Source of the DNA: Deltaproteobacteria bacterium
Lineage (GTDB): Bacteria > Desulfobacterota > DSM-4660 > Desulfatiglandales > Desulfatiglandaceae
Assembly: GCA_019309145.1 (NCBI GenBank)
Contig: JAFDGR010000004.1
Span: forward strand, 1-64,000
Length of the DNA: 64,000 bases
Direction of reading: 5' to 3'
The translations under genes were made by a program, and so were the position numbers. Under the pieces are notes generated by a model. It searched no databases, was not told the DNA's origin, and saw only the letters and a list, made by a program, of their open reading frames with translations. This document shows, one piece after another, positions 35,579 through 45,029 of this stretch (within the stretch, counting starts at the first letter, position 1; every line of letters begins with the position of its first letter).

Positions 35579-37006
35579 ATGGCAAACAAGACCAAGATAG
35601 TGGCGACCATAGGACCATCATCGAGCAGGAAGGCGGTTTTGAGAAAGATGATCTCGGCGGGGATGAATGTTGCGAGGCTCAATTTTTCACACGGGGGGTA
35701 CACGGAACATGAAAAGGTGATTAAACATATCCGCTCCCTTTCAGAACAGATGGGCAAACCAGTGGGAATTCTCCTGGACCTCCAGGGCCCGAAAATCAGG
35801 ACCGGGAAGCTGGTAGAGGGGAAACCTGTTTTTCTGAAAAGAAATGCAACCATTGAAATAACCACCAGGGATGTGGATGGAGGACCGGACGGCCTTATTT
35901 CCACGACATACAAGAGGCTCCCAAAGGATGTCGGTGAAGGAGATACCATCCTGATCGACGACGGGATGATCGAGTTGCGGGTCCTTTCCGTTACAAAGAA
36001 TGCAGTGAACTGCAAGGTCATCCAGGGAGGTGTTTTGAAAGAGCACAAGGGGATCAACCTCCCGGGTATCCCTGTTTCCGTCCCTTCCCTGACCGAAAAA
36101 GACAAGAGGGACCTTGCTTTCGGGATCCGGGCCGGCGTGGACTATATTGCCCTTTCCTTTGTGCGGAGAGCCAATGATGTCAAACGGATAAAGTCAGAGA
36201 TTGAGGAGCGCGGATCCGAGATCCCGGTGATCGCAAAGATTGAGAAACCGGAAGCTGTTTCCAACCTGGACAGGATAATGGAAATTGCCGATGGGGTGAT
36301 GATTGCCCGGGGGGACCTCGGCGTTGAGATAAAGCCCGAAGAAGTCCCAACAATCCAGAAACGGATCATCCGGAAAGCGATTTCATCGAATAAGCCGGTG
36401 ATCACCGCGACCCAGATGCTTGAGACCATGATTGAGCACCCTGTCCCCACCAGGGCGGAGGCATCGGATGTGGCCAACGCGATTATTGACGGGACCGATG
36501 CGATCATGTTGTCCGGTGAAACCGCGGTGGGCAGATACCCGTTGAAGGCCGTCAGGATGATGTCCAGAATTGCGGCCGTGGCGGAAGGCTCCCCGTTCAT
36601 GCACTATAACCTGCCTTTCAAGCGGGATCCGAAGGATTTGGTGCCTCATGCGGTGGCCCAGTCCGCAGTGGATATGCTGCATGAGTTGAACGCAAAGGCC
36701 ATTATCGTGTTTTCCGTATCAGGGAAGACGTCCAAGCTCATTTCCAAACAGAGGCCCGCCAAGCCCGTGTTTTCCTTTTCTCCCTCCATGAAGGTCTACA
36801 ACAGGCTTTCGCTGATCTGGGGTATCACGCCGTTCCTGATCCCTTCCATCAGCGATGCCAAAAAGATAATCCAGGCCGGCGAGGATATCCTGGTTGAAAA
36901 ACGGTTTTTGAAGCAGGAAGATCTCATCATTATCGTCACCGGTCTTGCCCTCAAGAAGGGCTCCACGAACATGATCAAGATCCACCGCGTGGGGCATGAT
37001 GATTAG
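35579..37006 (+). CDS. pyk: pyruvate kinase
   Basis: A 475-residue glycolytic enzyme converting phosphoenolpyruvate and ADP to pyruvate and ATP. It starts TKIVATIGPSS, has the active-site MIARGDLGVEI (about 240-250) and TQMLETMIEHPVPTRAE segments, and ends with the usual alpha/beta C-domain. Length is normal (470-480). GAGGAAG lies upstream of the ATG. It is followed by a terminator shared with the cold-shock gene. Confidence 0.95.
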   Translation: MANKTKIVATIGPSSSRKAVLRKMISAGMNVARLNFSHGGYTEHEKVIKHIRSLSEQMGKPVGILLDLQGPKIRTGKLVEGKPVFLKRNATIEITTRDVDGGPDGLISTTYKRLPKDVGEGDTILIDDGMIELRVLSVTKNAVNCKVIQGGVLKEHKGINLPGIPVSVPSLTEKDKRDLAFGIRAGVDYIALSFVRRANDVKRIKSEIEERGSEIPVIAKIEKPEAVSNLDRIMEIADGVMIARGDLGVEIKPEEVPTIQKRIIRKAISSNKPVITATQMLETMIEHPVPTRAEASDVANAIIDGTDAIMLSGETAVGRYPLKAVRMMSRIAAVAEGSPFMHYNLPFKRDPKDLVPHAVAQSAVDMLHELNAKAIIVFSVSGKTSKLISKQRPAKPVFSFSPSMKVYNRLSLIWGITPFLIPSISDAKKIIQAGEDILVEKRFLKQEDLIIIVTGLALKKGSTNMIKIHRVGHDD

Positions 37007-37021
37007 AGGGGCGAATAAAGA

Positions 37022-37058
37022 AACGGGCATCCCAACACCATTGGCTGGGATGCCCGTT
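37022..37058. terminator. bidirectional terminator between pyk and csp
   Basis: A perfect 13-bp stem (AACGGGCATCCCA with its complement) with an 11-nt loop, placed between convergent genes. Confidence 0.75.
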
Positions 37059-37076
37059 CTTGATTGTGGAAAGGGA

Positions 37077-37277
37077 CTAAACGACGGTAACATTGACGGC
37101 AGAGGGGCCTTTTCGTCCTTCCTCTACGTCAAACGTCACTGATTCGCCTTCTCTGAGAGACTTAAAACCGTTCCCGTTGATTCCCGTATGATGAACGAAT
37201 ACATCAGGCCCGTCTTCCTGCTCGATGAAGCCGTAACCTTTTCGATCATCAAACCACTTCACAGTTCCATTAGCCAT
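37077..37277 (-). CDS. cspA: cold-shock domain protein
   Basis: A 66-residue CspA-family RNA chaperone. RNP1 KGYGFIEQ (13-20) and RNP2 VFVHHT (26-31) are present, and it starts [22 protein letters not shown] precedes the ATG. The family has several paralogues, so the symbol is by similarity only. Confidence 0.93.
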   Translation of the reverse strand: MANGTVKWFDDRKGYGFIEQEDGPDVFVHHTGINGNGFKSLREGESVTFDVEEGRKGPSAVNVTVV

Positions 37278-37594
37278 AGCGGCAACCTCCTTTCAAAAGA
37301 TACTCATGGTTCCGGACTTCAGGTTGCCACTTCTGACAAATAAAACATGCCCTGAATGGAAACCAGGACGCCAAAAAAGCTTCCTTTTTATTGGCTAAGC
37401 AAGAATCATAATCAATTTTGAGAAAAAATCAAGATAAATTTTGATGATTTCCTATGCAGCTCCCTGATCCCGGAAGAATGTTCCCAGATCTTTCTAGTAG
37501 CGGAGAGGGCGGGAAAGTTTTATGATGGTGCTGAATTCGCAGCAATGACGGGATGGTGAGCAAGAAAGAAGATTGCAGAGAAAAGGAGACGGTG
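37278..37594. other. divergent spacer between csp and tdh
   Basis: About 317 bp. The half next to csp is its 5' leader, which in cold-shock genes is often long and structured; only a weak CCTG...CAGG hairpin is visible. The middle (37400-37445) is AT-rich and could hold promoters, but no convincing -35/-10 pair was found. Confidence 0.45.
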
Positions 37595-38632
37595 ATGGGG
37601 AATATGAAGGCCCTGGTAAAGGCGGAACCAGAAGTCGGGCTTTGGATGAAAGAGGTCCCAATACCCGAAATGGGGATAAATGATGTCCTGATCAAGATCC
37701 AGAAAACCGCCATATGCGGGACGGACATCCACATCTATAACTGGGATGAATGGGCCCGGAAAACCATTCCCGTTCCCATGACCATCGGCCATGAATTTGT
37801 GGGCGTCATCGCGGAGATGGGGTCCAATGTGCATGACTTCCAGGTAGGAGACCTGGTGAGCGGGGAAGGGCACCTCGTCTGCGGGCGCTGCCGCAATTGC
37901 CTGGCGGGACGGCGGCACCTGTGCATGCACACCATGGGCGTCGGGGTGGATCGTCCCGGGGCATTTGCAGAATATCTTTCCATCCCGGTCACCAATGTCT
38001 GGTATTGCGATCCCGGCATCTCCCGGAATGTGCTTGCCTGTTTCGACCCCTTAGGCAATGCGACCCATACGGCCCTTTCTTTCGACGTGCTCGGGGAAGA
38101 TGTCCTGATAACGGGAGCAGGCCCCATCGGCTGTATGGCAGCGGCCATTGCCAGGCATGCCGGCGCGCGGTATGTGGTGGTAACGGATGTCAATCCGTAT
38201 CGGCTGAATCTGGCGAAAAAGATGGGCGCCACCATGGTCCTCAACGTGGAAAAGGACCCCATAGAAAAGGCCCAGGAAGACCTGGGCATGAAGGAGGGCT
38301 TTGACGTGGGGCTGGAAATGTCGGGCAGCCCGGAGGCGCTCCGTGCCATGTTGTCGAACATGTGCCACGGAGGAAAGATCGCGCTCCTGGGAATACTGCC
38401 TGATCAAACCCCCATAGACTGGAACCTGGTGGTGTTCAATGGGCTGACCATCAAGGGCATCTATGGGCGGGAAATGTATGAGACCTGGTACAAGATGACG
38501 GTGATGATTCAGTCCGGTCTTGACATTAACCCCGTCATTACCCACCAGTTTCACTATACTGAATACCAAAAGGCCTTCGAGATCATGCGCTCGGGAAAAT
38601 CCGGCAAGGTTATCCTCGACTGGAGTGAATAG
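37595..38632 (+). CDS. tdh: L-threonine 3-dehydrogenase
   Basis: A 345-residue zinc-dependent medium-chain dehydrogenase oxidising threonine to 2-amino-3-oxobutyrate. The catalytic zinc ligands are in [16 protein letters not shown] and GHEFVG; the structural zinc cysteines are in [15 protein letters not shown]. The CGTDxHIYxWDxWA form and [13 protein letters not shown] are typical of Tdh. The NAD fold has GAGPIG. ATG 37595 is chosen for its GGAG site; the frame is open 14 codons earlier. The MFS transporter gene follows after 34 bp. Confidence 0.9.
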   Translation: MGNMKALVKAEPEVGLWMKEVPIPEMGINDVLIKIQKTAICGTDIHIYNWDEWARKTIPVPMTIGHEFVGVIAEMGSNVHDFQVGDLVSGEGHLVCGRCRNCLAGRRHLCMHTMGVGVDRPGAFAEYLSIPVTNVWYCDPGISRNVLACFDPLGNATHTALSFDVLGEDVLITGAGPIGCMAAAIARHAGARYVVVTDVNPYRLNLAKKMGATMVLNVEKDPIEKAQEDLGMKEGFDVGLEMSGSPEALRAMLSNMCHGGKIALLGILPDQTPIDWNLVVFNGLTIKGIYGREMYETWYKMTVMIQSGLDINPVITHQFHYTEYQKAFEIMRSGKSGKVILDWSE

Positions 38633-38666
38633 TAATTGCCGGTCTTGGAAGCATTGGAAAGGAGAA

Positions 38667-39950
38667 ATGATCATCGCCTACCGCTACTTCATCTGTCTTC
38701 TTATTTTTCTGTGCTACGTGCTCGTCTTTTTTCATCGTCTGTGTCCCGCGGTCATAGCCCTTGATATCCAGTCGTCTTTCGGGATCAGCGGGACCCTGCT
38801 GGGTCTGTTGGGATCGGCATATTTCTATTCCTACGCCTTCATGCAGTTGCCCACCGGCCTTATGGCAGACTCATGGGGCCCCCGAAAGACGGTAGCAGTC
38901 TTTTTTGTCCTGGCCGGGATCGGGTCTATCCTCATGGGTATCTCTCCGAACCTGCCTCTGGCCATCGTGGGGCGTATTCTCGTTGGTGTCGGGGTTTCAA
39001 CCGTCTTCGTCTGCAACTTCAAGCTCCTTTCAGAATGGTTTAGCGTCCGTCAGTTCGTTATCATGGGCGGGGTGTTTATGACCATGGGTGGTATTGGTGC
39101 GCTTATTTCCAGTGCTCCCCTTGCGTGGATCAGCAATATGATCGGCTGGAGAATGACGCTGATAGCGGTCGGGAGTGTTACGCTGGTCATGGCCGTCCTC
39201 GTCTATGCCTTCGTGCGCAACCGGCCATCCGACAGGGGCCTTCCTCCCATTACTGAGACGCGGGGAGAAACCGAAACAAGCATCGGATTGGTGAAAAGCC
39301 TCAGCATGGTCATTACGTCCGTTCGATTCTGGCCCATCGCTGCCTGGGCCTTTTGTGTGGTGGGGATGTCGTTTGCCGTTGGAGGATTGTGGGGTGGCCC
39401 TTATCTTATGGAGGTCTACGGTCTGAGCAAAACGGCGGCCGGGGGTGTGCTCTCCACGTTTGCCTTCGCACTCATACTGGGCAGCCCCCTCCTGAGCTGG
39501 CTTGCCAATCGGTTTGGCAGGAAACCTGTTCTTCTAGGCTGTAGCGTGCTCATGCTGATAGTTTCTGTTCTCCTCAGCTGGTTCGTGGACCGCATGGCCG
39601 TGCCTGTCCTCTATGTGTTGTTTTTCTGTTTTTTTCTCTCGGGCGGAGCGGTTGGCCCGATCCTTGCGACGGTCGCCAAGGAATCGTTTCCCATTGTCAT
39701 TTCGGGGACTTCTGTCGGCATGGTCAATATTTTTCCTTTTATTGGGGCGGCCGTGTTCCAGGTGCTCATGGGGGCGGTGTTGAGTGGTGGAAACCACGGA
39801 CAGATCATTTACAGCGTGACGGGCTTTCGCCACATGTTCCTGATCTGTTTGGCCGGTGCCGTTGTGTCACTTGTGGTTGCATTCTTTGTGAGGGAGACAC
39901 TGCTGCACGCGGGCGCCAAGGGAAAGACCGAACAGAGGGGAGCGCGGTGA
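38667..39950 (+). CDS. MFS transporter
   Basis: A 427-residue major facilitator with about twelve hydrophobic segments. The first begins at residue 5 (YRYFICLLIFLCYVLVFFH), and the MFS motif A-like loop GLMADSWGPRKT follows helix 2. The second half has NRFGRKPVLLG at the corresponding loop. Substrate unknown; relatives include sugar-acid and organic-acid carriers. AAAGGAG lies before ATG 38667; the 49 residues of open frame upstream lie inside tdh and are rejected. It converges on the Hdr operon with a 17-bp gap. Confidence 0.88.
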   Translation: MIIAYRYFICLLIFLCYVLVFFHRLCPAVIALDIQSSFGISGTLLGLLGSAYFYSYAFMQLPTGLMADSWGPRKTVAVFFVLAGIGSILMGISPNLPLAIVGRILVGVGVSTVFVCNFKLLSEWFSVRQFVIMGGVFMTMGGIGALISSAPLAWISNMIGWRMTLIAVGSVTLVMAVLVYAFVRNRPSDRGLPPITETRGETETSIGLVKSLSMVITSVRFWPIAAWAFCVVGMSFAVGGLWGGPYLMEVYGLSKTAAGGVLSTFAFALILGSPLLSWLANRFGRKPVLLGCSVLMLIVSVLLSWFVDRMAVPVLYVLFFCFFLSGGAVGPILATVAKESFPIVISGTSVGMVNIFPFIGAAVFQVLMGAVLSGGNHGQIIYSVTGFRHMFLICLAGAVVSLVVAFFVRETLLHAGAKGKTEQRGAR

Positions 39951-39967
39951 AGGACCTCTGTCGGAAT

Positions 39968-40780
39968 TTAGAGGATCTCCTGGTCCAGCTTTTTGCTCAG
40001 CGCCTGGATTTCAGGTGAGACCCTGGGCTTCGTGAGGACCACCACGAGGTCAAACTCCTGGTTTTCGTCCTCTCCGTTCCGGGAGAACGTTACCGTAAGG
40101 GGTTTCCCTTCTTCTTCTCTTTCCACGAACCTTGCCTCTCCATCCACGATCTCGAGGCCGGAGACGCCTTGCGCTTCTCCCAGAAACTGCTCTTTGAAGG
40201 TGCTGGTGAGGGGGGATACGAGGGTTACCTGGAGTCCGTCCGTGTTGTGGAGGGCGAGGATGGCTTCGTTTACGCCCAGGACTGTGGAGGAAAGGAGATG
40301 GCCTTCGTCTCCCCGGCCGTCACCCTGCACGATGGCGACCCGGGTAGGAATTTCGCCGTTCAGCGGGGAGACAACCAGCCCGTCAGTTGGACCGGTGGGG
40401 GAGAGCATCCGCTCAAACTGCAGATCGGTGATAACATCGGCATAGACACCATAGCCGAGATTTTCATCAAAAGGCTCAAAATCATTGTCCTGGCCCCTGG
40501 TCAGGATCACTTCATCAAATTCCAGGTCCAGATTTTCATCAGGGATGCTGAAATCGATGGCTTCCGGCTTGCATTCGGCCCAGCAGAGGGCGCACCCGAG
40601 GCAGCGGCGGCAACTGAGGCAGCGTTTTGCTTCCTGCACGGCCATGTCCTCCGGAAACCCGGTTTCAACCTCGACAAAATTCCCGCGCCGATCGTCCACG
40701 GAAATCTCCGGCATCACCGCCCGTGGCGAAGGCACGTCGTCAAACGGAATGATGTAGCGCTTTTCCTTCTCGTAAATCAT
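39968..40780 (-). CDS. HdrA-type iron-sulfur flavoprotein fragment
   Basis: A 270-residue protein. Residues 48-75 carry closely spaced cysteines (AKRCLSCRRCLGCALCWAEC). The rest matches the middle and Rossmann-like part of HdrA (GYGVYADVITDLQFERMLSPTGP) but lacks the FAD-binding N-terminus and the usual C-terminal ferredoxin. It is adjacent to and translationally coupled with the GltD-like gene, and together the two equal the first 1000 residues of the fusion protein at 48186-52643. It is therefore probably the C-terminal half of a split HdrA-GltD protein. Last gene of the operon. Confidence 0.75.
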   Translation of the reverse strand: MIYEKEKRYIIPFDDVPSPRAVMPEISVDDRRGNFVEVETGFPEDMAVQEAKRCLSCRRCLGCALCWAECKPEAIDFSIPDENLDLEFDEVILTRGQDNDFEPFDENLGYGVYADVITDLQFERMLSPTGPTDGLVVSPLNGEIPTRVAIVQGDGRGDEGHLLSSTVLGVNEAILALHNTDGLQVTLVSPLTSTFKEQFLGEAQGVSGLEIVDGEARFVEREEEGKPLTVTFSRNGEDENQEFDLVVVLTKPRVSPEIQALSKKLDQEIL

Positions 40781-42454
40781 CTACTTGCTCCTCAGGTAGT
40801 CGTGTATGCCCAGGGCGGCACGCTTTCCCGCCGCGATGGCACGAATGGCAATATTCGGACCGGAGACCACGTCTCCGCCGGCAAACACGCCGGGGACATT
40901 GGTGGCCCCTGTGTCTTCATCTATCTCAAAGGTGTTCCAGCGTGTTATATCGAACCTATTGTCCTGGCCCAGGAAGTCCAGGTTTGTGGCCTGGCTGATG
41001 GCGGGCACAATGGTTTCCGCATCAATGACGTATTCCGAGCCTTCGATGGGTACAGGCCGTCTTCTTCCGGAGGCATCCGGTTCACCCAGTTCCATCTTGA
41101 TGCACTTCATGCCGGTCACCTTGCCGTCTTTCCCCAGGATTTCCACAGGCGCGGCAAGGTACTGGAGAATCACCCCTTCATGCTCGGCAGCATCGATTTC
41201 CCACGGGTTGGCGGGCATCTCCTTGCGGGTCCTTCGATAGAGGATGTAGACCTCATCAAACCCCATTCTCCAGCCGACCCGGGCAGAGTCAATGGCCGCG
41301 TTTCCTCCGCCGATGACAATGAGCTTGCCCTTGGCTTCCGGTGCTTCGCCCAGGGCCTGCTCCCGCAGGAAGGTCACGCAGTCTACAATACCCTTGCCTT
41401 CGTATTCGTCCTCTCCCGGAACCCGCAGCTTCAGTCCTTTGTGGCACCCTGCCCCGATAAAGACGGCGTCGTTGTTTTTCCTTAGGTCGTCGAAAGAAAC
41501 ATCCTTTCCCACGCGGGTATTGTACTTGATGTCGATGCCCATGTTGGCGATGAGGTCAACCTCGCGCTTCAGGAGTTCCTTTGGAAGGCGGTATTCAGGA
41601 ATACCCACCCAGAGATATCCTCCGGGTACCGGCAGGGCTTCATAGATCGTGATATTTTCGTAGCCTTCCCTTGCCAGGTCGTGCGCGCACGTCAGACCCG
41701 CGGGACCGGCACCGATAATGGCGATTTTTTCAGAATATTTCTTTTCTGGAGTATCGTAAACAGGTTCTATGCCTTCTTTGATCTCCGCATCGGCGGCGAA
41801 TCTCTTGAGGAAACAGATGCTGATGGGCTCATCAAGGTACTGCCGGTTGCAGGCGGTTTCGCAGGGGTGGGGACACACCCTCCCGATACTGCCGGGAAGA
41901 GGAAGCCGGTCCCTTATGGTGGCCAGTGATTCCAGGGGCTTGCCGTCCGCAATCTGCGCAACGTAAGTCCTGATATTCAGGTGGGCGGGGCAAGCCCGCT
42001 GGCACACGGGCTGGTCTTCCTTGAATATATTGTATTCCCCGGTCCCGGGATTGAAGTAATCCACCGCGGTCCTGAAACCGAACCCCTCGTTGAAATCATC
42101 AAACATGTTTACCGGGCAAACCCGTATACATGCCTTGCAGTCATTGCACTTGGAGTTATCCACGCGCAGGCTGTGTTTCAGGATGTGCGCCTGGACTTTT
42201 CCATCATCTTTTTTGATTTTCTTGAGGTCACTGTAAGGCAGGATCTTGACCTTGTCATGATTGCGCACCCTGTCCAGGGCCGGGTTTACAAAGGCCTTTT
42301 CCGGTTTCACAATCCGGTCCCTCGGTATTCTCTCCGCGCCCAGGGAGGGGAATTTTTCAACGAGGGTAACCTCTGCACCTGCCTCAGCTTTCTCAAGGGC
42401 GGCCTGGATCCCTTGCAGGCCGCCTCCGACGATCAACACATTCTTCTTTTCCAC
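40781..42454 (-). CDS. HdrA-N / GltD-NfnB-like NAD(P)H oxidoreductase
   Basis: A 557-residue protein. Residues 1-90 are a degenerate HdrA N-terminus (VLIVGGGLQGIQAAL, then a diverged segment where HdrA has its Cys/Sec site). Residues about 95-115 form a ferredoxin motif (CNDCKACIRVCP). Residues 145-555 are a glutamate-synthase small-subunit-like module with CxRACPAH, CPHPCETAC, FAD motif GAGPAGL and NAD(P) motif GGGNAAID. Such modules oxidise or reduce NAD(P)H in NfnB and related complexes. Starts with GTG and an AGAGGTG site. No selenocysteine here. Confidence 0.82.
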   Translation of the reverse strand: MEKKNVLIVGGGLQGIQAALEKAEAGAEVTLVEKFPSLGAERIPRDRIVKPEKAFVNPALDRVRNHDKVKILPYSDLKKIKKDDGKVQAHILKHSLRVDNSKCNDCKACIRVCPVNMFDDFNEGFGFRTAVDYFNPGTGEYNIFKEDQPVCQRACPAHLNIRTYVAQIADGKPLESLATIRDRLPLPGSIGRVCPHPCETACNRQYLDEPISICFLKRFAADAEIKEGIEPVYDTPEKKYSEKIAIIGAGPAGLTCAHDLAREGYENITIYEALPVPGGYLWVGIPEYRLPKELLKREVDLIANMGIDIKYNTRVGKDVSFDDLRKNNDAVFIGAGCHKGLKLRVPGEDEYEGKGIVDCVTFLREQALGEAPEAKGKLIVIGGGNAAIDSARVGWRMGFDEVYILYRRTRKEMPANPWEIDAAEHEGVILQYLAAPVEILGKDGKVTGMKCIKMELGEPDASGRRRPVPIEGSEYVIDAETIVPAISQATNLDFLGQDNRFDITRWNTFEIDEDTGATNVPGVFAGGDVVSGPNIAIRAIAAGKRAALGIHDYLRSK

Positions 42455-42458
42455 TTTG

Positions 42459-43241
42459 TTACACCTCTTGGGGAACTCGTTGAAACAGGGGTGACCGATC
42501 TGAAATCCCTTCCACCGCGACCATTCCTTTTCGTTTCAAAGCGGTGATGTAGCGGAAGACCCGCTCAGCCGGGATGGCCAGGGAAGCGGCCAGGTCTTTT
42601 ACTGATTGTGCCCCTTCTTTTAACGCGAGGAGGATCTCCTGCACCTCTGTCTCCTCAACAATAATCATGTCTATTGCACGGCTGAACTCGTGTTCGGTGA
42701 AAATCTCGCCGTACATGTTTCCGGTTGTGAGAAACGGGGTCCTTTTACCGATCACCCATCGGATTTTTTCCCCGGCGAGAACAGCCTCCGCCACCTCCAG
42801 CTTCTTGAAGATGTCTGGGGCATTCAGCCGGTCACCTCCCTGGCCGATGGGACCAAGTTCCCTGATGGTGGCATCAAATTCGGAGATAATCTCCACGAAG
42901 ACAGAAGCTTCACCGGATGAACACTGTCTGAATGCCAGGCGCTCTTCGTTGACACCGATATGCTTCAAGAGTTTTCTCGTCATGTTCATCCTGGCCTGGG
43001 CCTGGTAATTCCCACTAATATAATGGCAGTCTCCGAAATAGCAGCCGACCACCACCAGGCCGTCGAGCCCGTTTTTAAAGGCTTTGGCAATAAGAGCAGG
43101 ATCGAGCCGGCCCGTACACATGAGCCGCACTATCTTGATATCAGGGGTATACTGTAGTCTGGAAACTCCAGCTAGATCAGCAGCTGAGTATCCTCACCAG
43201 GTACAGCAAAAGGTCAGAATCTTGGGGACGAATTCAGCCAA
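42459..43241 (-). CDS. mvhD: selenocysteine-containing MvhD with a C-terminal winged helix
   Basis: A 260-residue protein if the TGA at 43196-43194 (codon 16) is read as selenocysteine. The start TTG 43241 has AGGAGG 6 nt before it. The N-terminus reads [18 protein letters not shown], where MvhD relatives have FxCNWCxY, so Sec replaces the second Cys of the first motif. The second motif keeps Cys (VVGCYFGDCHYISGN). A stem-loop at 43174-43155 lies 19 nt past the TGA. Residues about 195-245 form a winged helix (ALKEGAQSVKDLAASLAIPA). Conventional calling would start at ATG 43130 and lose the N-terminus. MvhD transfers electrons between a donor and HdrA. Confidence 0.85.
43155..43174 (-). promoter_or_regulatory. 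candidate bacterial SECIS in the mvhD-HTH gene
   Basis: Hairpin TAG-CTGGA-GTT-TCCAG-A-CTA on the coding strand, 19 nt after the TGA: a 5-bp core, a one-base bulge, three more pairs and G in the loop. It is weaker than the other three candidates. Confidence 0.45.
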
Positions 43242-43340
43242 TGGAAACCTCCTTTAAGGTCTGTTGCGTGTCGATTGTTGTATGTTGCCCATTGCATCAT
43301 TACATTATTTACCTGATCGAACATTCGACTGCTCGACGAC

Positions 43341-45029
43341 TCAGCCGCCCAGGAACGCGTCGAGTTCGGCGGTTATCTGCTGGTCGGTAAAGGAATTAAT
43401 GGTCAGGGCATGCTGGTAGCAGGTGGCCGCGCATACGCCACATCCTTTACACGCCACATCAATAACATGCACTTTTCTGCCCTTCTCGGTCTGGTGTATT
43501 TCAAGGGCGCCGTACGGGCAGAGGGCCACGCAGAGGCCGCATCCCCTGCAGGCGTCTTCATTTGCCAGCACAGAGATAACCGGCTCCACCACCACTGAGC
43601 CCTTGGAGAGGGGGATGGAGGCACGGGAGGCCGCACCAAGTCCCTGGGCTATAGTCTCTCGGATATTTGCCGGGAAGTGAGCACTGCCACAGATAAAAAC
43701 ACCGTCCGTGGCAAAATCCAGGGGCCGCAACTTGACGTGCGCCTCCAGGAAGAAGCCGTTGTCATCTATCGGGACCCTGAGAAGTTGCGAGGTCTCGTGT
43801 GCGTCCTCATTGGAAACCAGGGGGGTGGAGAGCACCACCAGGTCAGCAGGGAGATCCATATCCCTTCCAAGCAGGGCATGGTGCACCTTGACGCCTTCAG
43901 GGCCCACTTCCGGCGGGTTCGCAGGATCGTAATTGATGTAGCGGACGCCCTTGGCCTTTGAATCCCGGAACATCTCCTCATTTTCAACGCCGTACATCTG
44001 CATGTCGCGGTAGAGAATAGAAACCCGTGCATCGGGAAGGGCATCCCGGATGAGCATGGCATTTTTCACCGCGGTCTGGCAGCATATCCTGGAACAGTAA
44101 GGTCTTTCTTCATTCCGGCTGCCAACGCACTGGATCATCACGACGTTTTTTATCTTGGAGTCCAGGCCCTTCTTGAGGAGACTCTCAAGTTCGATTTGCG
44201 TGATGACCCTCTTTCCGTCGTAACCGTACATGCCCGTGGGGACAAACGGGGTGGCGCCGGTGGCAACCACGATGACGCCGATGTCTATATTCTTTACGCC
44301 CGTCGCGGTCTCAACATCCACCTTGTATTTCCCGATAAAGCCGTCCACGTGTTTTATGTTGGCCTTGGTGAAGACGGTGATTTTGGAATGATCGTTCACA
44401 GCCTTAATCTTTTCAAGGGCAAATGCTTCCGCGCTGTTCATGCCGGGTCCCAGCTTGTGGAGATTGTTGAGCATGCCTCCGAGGTTTTCCTCTTTCTCTA
44501 CTAGCACGACTTCATAGCCACGGTTCCCAAGGGCCAGGGCCGCAGTCATACCGGCAATCCCTCCTCCAATCACCAGCCCGCGGGGACAGACTTCCGACAT
44601 AATGGGTTCCTTGGGTTCCAGCAGGGCCGCCTTGGCAACCCCCATGCGTATGAGGTCCTTGGCCTTGGCGGTGCCCGCCTCTTTTTGGTGCATGTGTACC
44701 CAGGAGCACTGGTCCCTGATATTGGCCATTTCAAAGAGGTAGGGATTCATGCCCGCTTCCGCACAGGAACTCCGGAAAAGGGGTTCATGTGTCCTGGGCG
44801 TACAGGATGCCACGACCACCCGGTTGAGATTCTGCTCCTTGATTCCTTTTTTTATTTCATTGATTCCCGTCTCGGAGCAGGTGTAAAGGTTCCTCTGCAC
44901 GAAAGTCACATGGGGCAGGGTCTTGGCGAACTCCTCAAGTTCCTCCATCTCCAGATACCCGGCAATATTGGACCCGCAGTGGCAGATGAATACCCCAATC
45001 CTGATGTCTTGATCATTGTTCTCAGGCAA
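43341..45029 (-). CDS. hdrA: HdrA second-half flavoprotein with two ferredoxin motifs
   Basis: A 562-residue HdrA homologue of the type that starts RIGVFICHCGSNIAG. It contains [12 protein letters not shown] (about 75), RDQCSWVH, FAD motif [13 protein letters not shown] (about 150), CVGSRNEERPYCSRICC, and C-terminal ferredoxins CRGCGLCVALCP and CKGCGVCAATC. A TTG start at 45029 with AAGGAG 6 nt upstream is preferred; in-frame ATGs at 45050 and 45077 lie inside the upstream gene. It follows the Sec-containing HdrA with an 8-bp overlap and equals the C-terminal half of the large fusion, so the two proteins probably form one split HdrA. Confidence 0.88.
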   Translation of the reverse strand: MPENNDQDIRIGVFICHCGSNIAGYLEMEELEEFAKTLPHVTFVQRNLYTCSETGINEIKKGIKEQNLNRVVVASCTPRTHEPLFRSSCAEAGMNPYLFEMANIRDQCSWVHMHQKEAGTAKAKDLIRMGVAKAALLEPKEPIMSEVCPRGLVIGGGIAGMTAALALGNRGYEVVLVEKEENLGGMLNNLHKLGPGMNSAEAFALEKIKAVNDHSKITVFTKANIKHVDGFIGKYKVDVETATGVKNIDIGVIVVATGATPFVPTGMYGYDGKRVITQIELESLLKKGLDSKIKNVVMIQCVGSRNEERPYCSRICCQTAVKNAMLIRDALPDARVSILYRDMQMYGVENEEMFRDSKAKGVRYINYDPANPPEVGPEGVKVHHALLGRDMDLPADLVVLSTPLVSNEDAHETSQLLRVPIDDNGFFLEAHVKLRPLDFATDGVFICGSAHFPANIRETIAQGLGAASRASIPLSKGSVVVEPVISVLANEDACRGCGLCVALCPYGALEIHQTEKGRKVHVIDVACKGCGVCAATCYQHALTINSFTDQQITAELDAFLGG

